Source: Schleiferiaceae bacterium (GTDB lineage Bacteria > Bacteroidota > Bacteroidia > Flavobacteriales > Schleiferiaceae). Taken from it: DNA of 32,519 nt. The stretch covers positions 1-32,519 of the forward strand of contig JAOMWM010000013.1 of the NCBI GenBank assembly GCA_028357285.1, in the 5' to 3' direction. Every line of letters begins with the position of its first letter. The first letter of the stretch is position 1. Shown here in pieces: positions 1 through 6,662 of the stretch. A program made the translations under genes and the position numbers. The notes under the pieces are model-generated. The model saw nothing but the letters and a program-made list of their open reading frames with translations, did not search any database and had not been told where the DNA came from.

Positions 1-1108
1 CCCATTGCCAGCCACCTATATTACTAGCTAAATCAAAATCTAGCAGTTTTGCGGCGAAATATGCTTCTCCCCAACGCCAATCGATTAATAAGTGTTTCGT
101 TAGAAAACTAGCTACAACCATACGAACACGATTATGCATGAAACCAGTGGCATTTAGCTCTCGCATTCCAGCATCTACAATGGGATAGCCCGTCTTACCT
201 TTGCACCAAGCTTTAAAATGTTCTTCATTATTAGACCAAGGAATGAGATCATATTTAGGCTTTATTGCTTTCGAACGACTTTCAGGAAAATAATATAGCG
301 CCATCTGAAAGAAATCTCGCCATATTAACTCATTCAAAAAGGTCTCATTGATACCGTTACTGGCCCTCGCAAGTGCTCGTATACTAATAGTCCCAAACCT
401 TAGATGAATCCCTAATCTGGTCGTTCCCTTTTTGAGACCTGGGAAGTTTCGTGTACTGTCGTAATTTGAAATTACATCTTTTGGTATGTGAGCGGAAGGC
501 ATGGCTATAGATGTGGGTTCAAAACCCATAGCATCGAGTGGAATCAAAGAACTCTTTGTATCCGTTTGGAAAAAAGAGTTAAAATAGTTCTGTGTAGGAT
601 AGGCTTTGAAGTGATCGGAAGTACAGTGCTTTTTCCACGCTTTTGCATATGGACTGTAAACTAAATACGGAGTCCCATCGGCCTTAACAACCTCGTTTTT
701 TTCAAATAAAACGTGATCTTTCCCGCCTATACAAGAGATACCAATCGTTTCTAAATATGCGTATATCGCTTCGTCTCTTTCTCTTGCATAGGGCTCATAA
801 TCGCGATTAAAGAATAAACCTGTCACCTTGTATTTTGAACACAACGATTCCAACACATTTAGTGGCTTATCATAAAATACTAGTAAGTCTGAACCTAGAT
901 CTTCCAGTTGCCTCTTTAGGACGCTAAGTCGCTCATGTAGAAATGATACTCGTGCATCTTTAGTGTCCTCAAGTTTTAAGAGAATGTTGGGATCAAAAAT
1001 GAAAATAGGAACAACAGGTGTACCACATTTGAGGGCCTTCAAAAGGCCTGAATTATCCTCTAATCTTAAATCCCGTCTAAACCAAAAAAGGCTAACCTTT
1101 TGACTCAT
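1..1108 (-). CDS. phrB: Deoxyribodipyrimidine photolyase (partial, C-terminus beyond window)
   Basis: This is a class I-type photolyase/cryptochrome, a flavoprotein that uses blue light to split cyclobutane pyrimidine dimers in DNA. About 369 codons are present. The N-terminus has the family opening FWFRRDLRLED (residues 8-18) of the antenna-binding alpha/beta domain. The helical FAD domain follows, with GYPIVDAGMRELNATGFMHN, RMVVASFLTK, DWRWGE and NIGGWQW, where the window edge cuts it. The ATG directly follows the folE stop with no spacer, so it is the most distal visible gene of the operon headed by the regulator and sigma factor. The light-sensor context fits induction of DNA repair by light. 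Photolyase is preferred over a signalling cryptochrome because the FAD-domain motifs are canonical, but the missing C-terminus prevents a final subfamily call. Confidence 0.93.
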   Translation of the reverse strand, partial: MSQKVSLFWFRRDLRLEDNSGLLKALKCGTPVVPIFIFDPNILLKLEDTKDARVSFLHERLSVLKRQLEDLGSDLLVFYDKPLNVLESLCSKYKVTGLFFNRDYEPYARERDEAIYAYLETIGISCIGGKDHVLFEKNEVVKADGTPYLVYSPYAKAWKKHCTSDHFKAYPTQNYFNSFFQTDTKSSLIPLDAMGFEPTSIAMPSAHIPKDVISNYDSTRNFPGLKKGTTRLGIHLRFGTISIRALARASNGINETFLNELIWRDFFQMALYYFPESRSKAIKPKYDLIPWSNNEEHFKAWCKGKTGYPIVDAGMRELNATGFMHNRVRMVVASFLTKHLLIDWRWGEAYFAAKLLDFDLASNIGGWQW

Positions 1109-1780
1109 TTATTGAACAGCGTTAAGAAAGTATTGACGCTGAAGCTCATCTTCAAACGCACCATGAAAAGCCATGGTTATTGTGGAACTGCCAGTATCCT
1201 CAATACCTCTAGTCTTTACACACATGTGATCGGCTTCTAAATAAACAGCAACACTAGGTGTTCCTAATCCTTCCATTAACGCTTCCGCGATTTGACGCGT
1301 AAGTCGTTCTTGTACCTGTGGACGTTTGGAATAATGACGCACAATTCTATTTAACTTAGAAAGGCCTACAACCTGACCATTAGGAATGTATGCAATATGA
1401 CAATTACCTAAAATAGGGACAAAATGATGCTCACAATGCGAATGAACCGTGATGTTCTTCTCGATAAGCATGTCCTTATACTGATACTTATTATCGAACA
1501 GTTTCATCTCAGGTTTATTGCTAGGATTTAGACCTGCAAATGCTTCGGACACATACATTTTCGCAACTCTTAAAGGCGTTCCGCGTAAACTATCATCAGT
1601 TAGGTCTAAGCCCAATATCTCCATGATGTCCTCGAACTTTTCAGCGATTTGAGAGATTTTTTCTTCATCGCTTAAGTGGAACGCATCAGGACGCAATGGT
1701 GTATCTATAGAACTGCCCATGTGGTTGTCGAATAATTCGGCAAGTTCTTCCGTTGTGTATTTTTGGTCGTGCTTTGTCAT
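1109..1780 (-). CDS. folE: GTP cyclohydrolase I
   Basis: FolE converts GTP to 7,8-dihydroneopterin triphosphate, the entry step to folate and biopterin-type cofactors. The protein is 224 aa from the chosen start, close to the usual length of about 220. The zinc-site and catalytic segments are present: SHCEHHFVPILG (zinc Cys and catalytic-region His), the KLNRIVRHYSKRPQVQERLT helix and EADHMCVKTRG with the second zinc Cys. An in-frame ATG at 1828 exists but would overlap the upstream pterin gene by 41 bases. The ATG at 1780, 7 bases after that gene's stop, starts the normal N-terminus (MTKHDQKY) and is preferred. It abuts the photolyase start. Placement with a pterin synthase and a photolyase suggests supply of a pterin or folate cofactor under light control (inference). 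Confidence 0.95.
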   Translation of the reverse strand: MTKHDQKYTTEELAELFDNHMGSSIDTPLRPDAFHLSDEEKISQIAEKFEDIMEILGLDLTDDSLRGTPLRVAKMYVSEAFAGLNPSNKPEMKLFDNKYQYKDMLIEKNITVHSHCEHHFVPILGNCHIAYIPNGQVVGLSKLNRIVRHYSKRPQVQERLTRQIAEALMEGLGTPSVAVYLEADHMCVKTRGIEDTGSSTITMAFHGAFEDELQRQYFLNAVQ

Positions 1781-1787
1781 AATAAAT

Positions 1788-2198
1788 TTATTCTCCGCAG
1801 TACTCAACAAAGTTTCTGGGGGTTTCATATAAAGTAACCTTCAAATCTAACGATGTGTTCAATTTCGCGCGCAATCTGTTCCAGATTATGTAAGCAATGT
1901 GCTCAGCTGTAGGGTTTAACGTTTTAAATTCAACTACCTGTTCATTCAGATTTTTATGATCCATGTAGTCTTCAACTTCTGCTTTTATGAGATCGGCTAA
2001 AACTTTCATATCAATAAGATATCCTGTTTTTGGATCGACCTCTCCTGTAACACCAACGATTAATTCGTAGTTGTGTCCATGGTAATACGGATTGTTACAT
2101 TTACCGAATAGCACCTCATTCTCTTTTTTTGAGAGATTGGGCTCGTGTAAACGATGTGCAGCATTAAAGTGTGCTTTTCTATAAACCGTGATCTTCAT
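1788..2198 (-). CDS. 6-pyruvoyl-tetrahydropterin synthase / QueD family protein
   Basis: This 136-aa T-fold enzyme acts on dihydroneopterin triphosphate, the product of FolE. Zinc-ligand histidines are visible in the AAHRL segment and in HGHNYEL. The catalytic cysteine lies in GKCNNPYYHGHNY, with C-x5-HGH spacing. That spacing and the CNNP sequence resemble the animal-type PTPS motif more than the shorter C-x3-HGH of QueD, and the cysteine is not replaced by glutamate as in the FolB-bypassing PTPS-III group. A C-terminal ETPRNFVEY carries the conserved glutamate. The start overlaps idi by 20 bases and folE follows after 7 bases, so the two pterin enzymes are almost certainly co-transcribed. 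It may serve biopterin-like synthesis or queuosine synthesis. No other queuosine genes are present, which favours the former weakly. Confidence 0.9.
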   Translation of the reverse strand: MKITVYRKAHFNAAHRLHEPNLSKKENEVLFGKCNNPYYHGHNYELIVGVTGEVDPKTGYLIDMKVLADLIKAEVEDYMDHKNLNEQVVEFKTLNPTAEHIAYIIWNRLRAKLNTSLDLKVTLYETPRNFVEYCGE

Positions 2199-2709
2199 TA
2201 TTCCAATAGTTTAAGAATCGATCGTAGATGATTTTAAACCACTCTGTGTATCGTTCAGGATTATTTTTCATGTCATTAGCGACCCACTCTACCGATTGCC
2301 AGTCGAAAGATTCAACTTCATCAGGATTTACCTCTGGGTTATCATTCCAACGTGCTATGAGTACATGATCTAACTCATGTTCGGTTAAATCGTTATCAAG
2401 CTCAGCCTTGTAGATAAAGCTAAAAATACGTTTGACATCGCACGTAAAGCCCATCTCTTCCATCAGCCTCCTTCTTGCAGCATCTTCTACACTTTCACCG
2501 TCTCTAGGATGTGAGCAGCAGGTGTTTGTCCATAGCCCTCCACTGTGGTACTTATGCAATGCTCTACGCTGCAGTAGTATTTCATTCTTGTCGTTCATGG
2601 CGAAAACAGAGAATGCACGATGCAATTTCGCCAATCGGTGCGCTTCCATTTTCTCCATCAGCCCAAGCGCATTGTCATGCTCATCGACCAGGATAACTTG
2701 TTCAGCCAT
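2179..2709 (-). CDS. idi: Isopentenyl-diphosphate delta-isomerase, type I
   Basis: Idi interconverts isopentenyl and dimethylallyl diphosphate and so primes isoprenoid chains for carotenoids. The 176-aa Nudix-fold protein has the type I hallmarks: HRAFSVFAMN, LLQRRALHKYHSGGLWTNTCCSHPRDGES with the catalytic cysteine in TNTCCSHP, a Nudix-like helix RRRLMEEMGF, and ELDHVLIARW with the catalytic glutamate. The ATG lies 3 bases after the crtB stop and the 3' end overlaps the pterin synthase gene by 20 bases. It is thus embedded in the carotenoid operon and probably boosts precursor flux when pigment synthesis is switched on. Length and motifs are normal. Confidence 0.96.
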   Translation of the reverse strand: MAEQVILVDEHDNALGLMEKMEAHRLAKLHRAFSVFAMNDKNEILLQRRALHKYHSGGLWTNTCCSHPRDGESVEDAARRRLMEEMGFTCDVKRIFSFIYKAELDNDLTEHELDHVLIARWNDNPEVNPDEVESFDWQSVEWVANDMKNNPERYTEWFKIIYDRFLNYWNNEDHGL

Positions 2710-2712
2710 ATT

Positions 2713-3549
2713 TTAGATCCAATTAATGGTATGTCGTACAAAACTACTTACGAAAAGTCCGTATTTTCTTTTGTTTGAAATTCTCACACGTTGACGTAAT
2801 ATGATGTCGCAATGCGTTTTCTTAATCTTTTTGAAGAGACTATAGTAATAGACATAGGCGATATATACTCCAAAACGCGCACCCTTCGGCAACTGCTTTA
2901 TACCTTCATATCCCGCCATAAAATCAATATCGATATCTGCTTCTATTTCCGTTTTTACAGTCTCATTGAAGTTATTTAAGTCTACACCCGGGAAGTATGT
3001 TCGACCTAATTTTTTATAATCGGCATGCAAATCGCGAAGGAAATTTATCTTTTGGAATGCACTGCCTAACTGCATAGCAGGCTTTTTCAATATTTGGTAG
3101 CGTTCTTCACTTCCATCTACAAATACCTTCAAACACATAAGACCAACAACTTCTGCCGAGCCTAATATGTATTCTTTATAGCCTGCTTCATCGTAATCAT
3201 TCTTATAAAGGTCCATTTCCATTGACCTTAAGAAGGTTTCTATCAATTCACGATCAATTTCGAAGGTATTTACAACTTGTTGAAAGCTATTTAAGATTGG
3301 GTTTAAACTGATTTTTTCGTCTAAGGCCAAATGGGTGTCTTTCCAGAACCGTTCTAAGAGTTCCTTCTGAGGATATCCTTCAAAAGAGTCAACAATTTCG
3401 TCTGCAAAACGTACAAATCCATAAATCGCATAGATCGGGTCGTGGTATTTTTTATCCAAACCTAGAATTCCGAGCGAAAAGGAGGTAGAATACGCCTTGG
3501 TGGTCAATCTACTAGCTCGGATACTTACGCTGTCAAATAGTGCTTTCAT
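2713..3549 (-). CDS. crtB: Phytoene synthase
   Basis: CrtB condenses two geranylgeranyl diphosphates to phytoene, the committed step of C40 carotenoid synthesis. The 278-aa all-helical protein carries the first aspartate-rich motif DEIVDSF (about residue 70) and the second, NFLRDLHADYKKLGRTYFPG (about residue 169), both binding diphosphate through magnesium. The opening YSTSFSLGILGL is the usual substrate-flap region. Its ATG overlaps the crtI stop by 4 bases (ATGA), which indicates translational coupling, and idi follows after 3 bases. A squalene-type synthase is the alternative within the superfamily, but the pairing with crtI makes phytoene synthase clear. Confidence 0.95.
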   Translation of the reverse strand: MKALFDSVSIRASRLTTKAYSTSFSLGILGLDKKYHDPIYAIYGFVRFADEIVDSFEGYPQKELLERFWKDTHLALDEKISLNPILNSFQQVVNTFEIDRELIETFLRSMEMDLYKNDYDEAGYKEYILGSAEVVGLMCLKVFVDGSEERYQILKKPAMQLGSAFQKINFLRDLHADYKKLGRTYFPGVDLNNFNETVKTEIEADIDIDFMAGYEGIKQLPKGARFGVYIAYVYYYSLFKKIKKTHCDIILRQRVRISNKRKYGLFVSSFVRHTINWI

Positions 3550-5033
3550 ATCGCTTTCTTTAAAGAATAATCCTTGACTATTTCACCACAAACTACTTCC
3601 CCGCTTATAAGTGAAGGAGGAACGCCTGGACCAGGTGTGGTCAATTGACCAGCGAAATATAGGTTTGATACCTTTTTACTTTTGAGCCTTGGTTTGAAGA
3701 TGGCTGTTTGGTCTAACGTATTCGCTAAGCCGTATGCGTTGCCTTTAAAACTATTGTATTCACTTTTGAAATCGCTGTAAGCGAAACTACGTTTAACGAT
3801 TACTCTTTCTCTGATCGATTCTCCTGTGTAAGCTTCAAGACGATCCATCATTAAATTGTAATATTTCTCCCTGACTTCTTCACTATCGCCTGCTAATCCT
3901 GGTGCAGTAGGCATTAATAAGAACATATTTTCGCATCCTTCGGGTGCAATAGAAGAATCCGTCTTAGTGGCAGCGCTCGCGTAGAAAAGTGGTTTAGTTG
4001 GCCACGTTGGATCGGTATAGATTTCATGAGCATGTTGATCCAATTCGTAGTCGAAGAACAAATTATGATGCAATACATTAGACACTTTTCCTTTAACACC
4101 TAAATAAAATAAAAGGGAGGATGGTGCCATTTTTCGCTTATCCCAGTATTCAGGTGAATATTCCCTGTATTCGGGACTGCTTATTTCTTGATCGATATGA
4201 TGGTAATCGGCTCCTCCTACTACGATATCCGCCGTAAAACTTCCACCCTTTGTTAGAACACTAATGATTTTGTTATTCGCGTACTTAAAACCCGTCACTT
4301 CAGTGCTGGTTCTGAATTTTACACCTTGCTCCTGCGCAACGCTTACCATGCCTTCAATGATTTTATTCATCCCCCCCATTGGATACCAAGTTCCAAGCGA
4401 CATGTCAGCATAATTCATTAGGCTGTATAGAGCGGGGGTGTTTTGAGGCAAAGCACCTAGAAACAATACAGGGAATTCAAGAATTGCTTTTAATTTAGGA
4501 TGTGTACTTACTTCTGCAACATGCTTGCGAATGTCCTTAAGCATATCCAATTGGAATAGGCCTTTAACAATCCTGAAATCCATGAATTCTGTAAGAGAAC
4601 GGCCTGGTTTGAAGACTAGGTCCTGTATCCCGACTTTATACTTGTATTCTGCTTGTTTCAGGAATTTCCGTAAACGCAGTCCTGATCCAGGATCAAGCTT
4701 GTCGAACATTCCTTCTAGCTCTTCCATGTTAGGGGACTGATCTTCATGATCATGGGGGCCATAAACGACCCTGTAAGATGGGTCTAAACGAACAAGATTA
4801 TAAAGGTCAGAAACCTTTTTACCGAAAGAATCGAAGTACCTCTCGAATACATCAGGCATCCAGTACCAACTGGGGCCCATGTCAAATTTAAAACCATCTT
4901 TTTCCCAAATTCGGGCTCTTCCCCCTAATTGGTCATTTTTCTCAAGAATGGTGACGTCATACCCTTCTTTGGCGAGAAAGGTTGCTGCACTAAGCCCGGC
5001 AAAGCCAGAGCCTATTACTATTACTGATTTCAT
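3546..5033 (-). CDS. crtI: Phytoene desaturase (CrtI type)
   Basis: CrtI is an FAD-dependent, membrane-associated desaturase that introduces double bonds into phytoene, normally giving lycopene. The protein is 495 aa, typical for the family. The N-terminal dinucleotide-binding fold is VIGSGFAGLSAATFLAKEG followed by EKNDQLGGRARIW and the GFKFDMGPSWYWMPDVFERY segment. The C-terminal FAD signature is NLYFAGQLTTPGPGVPPSLISGE, quoted here only in part: YFAGQLTTPGPGVPP. It starts 24 bases after the sigma-factor stop and its stop overlaps the crtB start by 4 bases. Among CrtI relatives (CrtN, CrtO, CrtD) the direct partnership with crtB favours phytoene as substrate. The number of desaturation steps cannot be read from the sequence. 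Confidence 0.95.
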   Translation of the reverse strand: MKSVIVIGSGFAGLSAATFLAKEGYDVTILEKNDQLGGRARIWEKDGFKFDMGPSWYWMPDVFERYFDSFGKKVSDLYNLVRLDPSYRVVYGPHDHEDQSPNMEELEGMFDKLDPGSGLRLRKFLKQAEYKYKVGIQDLVFKPGRSLTEFMDFRIVKGLFQLDMLKDIRKHVAEVSTHPKLKAILEFPVLFLGALPQNTPALYSLMNYADMSLGTWYPMGGMNKIIEGMVSVAQEQGVKFRTSTEVTGFKYANNKIISVLTKGGSFTADIVVGGADYHHIDQEISSPEYREYSPEYWDKRKMAPSSLLFYLGVKGKVSNVLHHNLFFDYELDQHAHEIYTDPTWPTKPLFYASAATKTDSSIAPEGCENMFLLMPTAPGLAGDSEEVREKYYNLMMDRLEAYTGESIRERVIVKRSFAYSDFKSEYNSFKGNAYGLANTLDQTAIFKPRLKSKKVSNLYFAGQLTTPGPGVPPSLISGEVVCGEIVKDYSLKKAI

Positions 5034-5057
5034 TAGAACGATTTAGGCGGTTGTAGG

Positions 5058-5564
5058 TCAATGACGTTGGTCGGCAAGCTTTTCCATCATCTTTTTACGG
5101 GCTAAAAAGATACGAGATTTAACGGTTCCCAAGGGAATATTAAAGTGCTCTGCGATTTCCTCATATTTAAAACCTTCGTAATGCATGAAAAAAGCTTCCG
5201 TATAGTGCTTTTCTATAGTGCCAATTTGATCCATAATGTACTGGTTGTCTACGTTGGCATCTGTTAAGGTAGTTTTTCCAGCCTCTCTCGAGTTTAAAAA
5301 GAACTGTCCTTCTGTTTCGTCGACAAAAGTGTTTTGTTGCTTCTTACGACGGTAGTTATTGATAAAGGTATTCTTCATTATGGTGTATAACCATCCCTTT
5401 AGGTTTGTACCTGTGGCAAACTTGTCCTTATTTTTCAGGGCTTTGTAATAAGTATCTTGAAGAAGATCGTCAGCATCATCGCGACGCTTAGTTAGCTTCA
5501 TAGCTAGTTGACTTAAAAAGTCATGCTCGCGATCGATGAGTTGTCCAAATTCAGTAGTTGACAT
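5058..5564 (-). CDS. ECF-type RNA polymerase sigma factor
   Basis: This 167-aa sigma-70 family protein has only regions 2 and 4, as in extracytoplasmic-function sigma factors. Region 2 covers roughly residues 10-80, with DDADDLLQDTYYKAL and LKGWLYTIMKNTFINNYRR. Region 4 covers about 115-165, with the helix-turn-helix YEEIAEHFNIPLGTVKSRIF. An upstream in-frame ATG at 5603 is possible, but the ATG at 5564 is preferred because it gives the normal N-terminus and leaves the repeated elements at 5573-5653 non-coding. It sits between the CarH-like regulator and crtI, 24 bases ahead of crtI. No anti-sigma gene is adjacent, so control is probably transcriptional, by CarH (inference). Light-induced ECF factors next to LitR are known from other phyla, for example LitS in Streptomyces. 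Confidence 0.93.
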   Translation of the reverse strand: MSTTEFGQLIDREHDFLSQLAMKLTKRRDDADDLLQDTYYKALKNKDKFATGTNLKGWLYTIMKNTFINNYRRKKQQNTFVDETEGQFFLNSREAGKTTLTDANVDNQYIMDQIGTIEKHYTEAFFMHYEGFKYEEIAEHFNIPLGTVKSRIFLARKKMMEKLADQRH

Positions 5565-5572
5565 GATACAAG

Positions 5573-5653
5573 TGTTTAACGTTTGTTTTGTAAAGTTAAA
5601 CAAAGTGTTTGAACAATTTGTATAATCTTTTAAGGAATTTATTAAACAAAGTG
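5573..5653. promoter_or_regulatory. Candidate CarH operator cluster upstream of the sigma factor
   Basis: The gap between the CarH-like gene and the sigma factor holds an exact 12-base direct repeat, TTAAACAAAGTG, at 5596-5607 and 5642-5653. It also holds an 8-bp inverted repeat, TGTTTAAC (5573-5580) with GTTAAACA (5595-5602). All copies share the core TGTTTAA or its complement. Read on the minus strand the repeats are CACTTTGTTTAA. A weak -7-like box, TAACTTTA, overlaps the proximal repeat. Binding by the neighbouring MerR protein is inferred from position and repetition only. Confidence 0.5.
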
Positions 5654-5660
5654 AAGTTTT

Positions 5661-6548
5661 TTACGACAACCCTGCGCTTAATTCCTTTAAAGTCCCGTAA
5701 ATATTGATGTTGGTGAATTCGCGCTCAGGCGTGTAATCTGAAAAAATGTACCCAGTTAGGTGCACTTGGATACCTTTATGAACAATGAGCTCTTCTAACT
5801 CGTCTAAATAATTGCCTAATTCCGGTACTTCTGGGTGTGTAGTAAAACAACTAATGAGGTGATCGACTGGTTGATTATCTAATAGATCAGTCAAATATTC
5901 TTTCGGCAAGCTCTGTCCTAAATAATATACCTGCTCTCCTCTTTCTTTTAAAATGTATGCGAGATACAGCACTCCAATCTCATGTAACTCATTCGCGGGA
6001 AGGAAAATAGCGTATTTTCCATTGCTCTCGTTAGCTATAGCTGGAAGTGCATCGATAGCAGCGTATATTTTTTGCCTTATTAATGACGAAACAAAATGTT
6101 CCTGCGAAATACCTACGCTTCCTGAAAGCCAAAGCTTACCGAGTTCTTGTATGTAGTCCCCAATAACCTCTCTATAAGTAGCATGGACACCATATTTTTC
6201 TATGCAATGGTCCATTATTGCCTCGAACCTCTTGATGTCAAAACCAAGCGTAGCGAATTTTAGTTCATTTAACTCATAAGTGAAACTGCCTTCGTAAGGA
6301 CTAGCCTCTAAAGCAAGGTGCGCCAGCTCATCCGGCGAATGCTTCGAAACCTTCCCGATTTTCCATCCAGCACTAAGAAGGACGGATGTATTTAATACGA
6401 CGCGTAAATCGTGATCACCATAATAACGAATGTTTGTGACGGTCCGTTTAGGCTCGATAAGCTTGTATCGCTGCTCCCACGCACGTATTGTATGGGCCTT
6501 GATACCACTTAGTTGTTCTAGATCTTTTATTGAATACTTACTTTCCAC
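5661..6548 (-). CDS. carH: CarH/LitR-type cobalamin-dependent light-sensing MerR repressor
   Basis: This 295-aa regulator has a MerR winged helix at about residues 5-70 (YSIKDLEQLSGIKAHTIRAW, then EQRYKLIEP). A four-helix and Rossmann-type cobalamin-binding region spans about 75-295. Both signatures of CarH photoreceptors are intact: W140-x9-E150-H151 (WLSGSVGISQEH), whose Trp and His contact the adenosyl group, and E187-L-H189-E-I-G192, whose His is the lower cobalt ligand. In known CarH proteins adenosylcobalamin in the dark drives tetramer formation and repression, and light breaks the Co-C bond and releases DNA. The start is GTG: a TAG lies two codons upstream, so no longer N-terminus is possible. 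It heads the run of sigma factor, crtI, crtB, idi, pterin genes and photolyase, and diverges from prfC. Confidence 0.92.
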   Translation of the reverse strand: MESKYSIKDLEQLSGIKAHTIRAWEQRYKLIEPKRTVTNIRYYGDHDLRVVLNTSVLLSAGWKIGKVSKHSPDELAHLALEASPYEGSFTYELNELKFATLGFDIKRFEAIMDHCIEKYGVHATYREVIGDYIQELGKLWLSGSVGISQEHFVSSLIRQKIYAAIDALPAIANESNGKYAIFLPANELHEIGVLYLAYILKERGEQVYYLGQSLPKEYLTDLLDNQPVDHLISCFTTHPEVPELGNYLDELEELIVHKGIQVHLTGYIFSDYTPEREFTNINIYGTLKELSAGLS

Positions 6549-6574
6549 TCTCTACTAACCTCAGAAAAGATATA

Positions 6575-6585
6575 TTGTTTAACAA
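6575..6585. promoter_or_regulatory. TTGTTTAACAA element, candidate CarH autoregulatory site
   Basis: TTGTTTAACAA is an odd-centred palindrome in the 114-base gap between carH and prfC. It shares the TGTTTAAC core with the repeats upstream of the sigma factor. It lies 27 bases upstream of the carH start and would suit autoregulation. The core also occurs by chance inside coding sequence elsewhere (for example in fabI near 10319), so the evidence is positional. Confidence 0.4.
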
Positions 6586-6636
6586 AAACAGCGTGCGTAT
6601 AGAAAATAAGCACTAAATCCCCGAAGAAACCTTTGG

Positions 6637-6644
6637 TATATTTG
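6637..6644 (+). promoter_or_regulatory. Bacteroidetes-type -7 box of prfC
   Basis: TATATTTG matches the Bacteroidetes primary-sigma -7 consensus TAnnTTTG exactly and lies 18 bases before the prfC ATG at 6663. No clear TTG element is seen at the -33 spacing. It places transcription start near 6651, which rules out the longer frame starting with TTG at 6633. Confidence 0.6.
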
Positions 6645-6662
6645 CCGTTCAAATATCTAAAC

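Noticed and set aside
5565-5603. Upstream start for the ECF sigma factor at 5603
   Set aside because: It would make the repeated elements coding and adds residues not typical of ECF factors. The ATG at 5564 gives a standard region 2 start.
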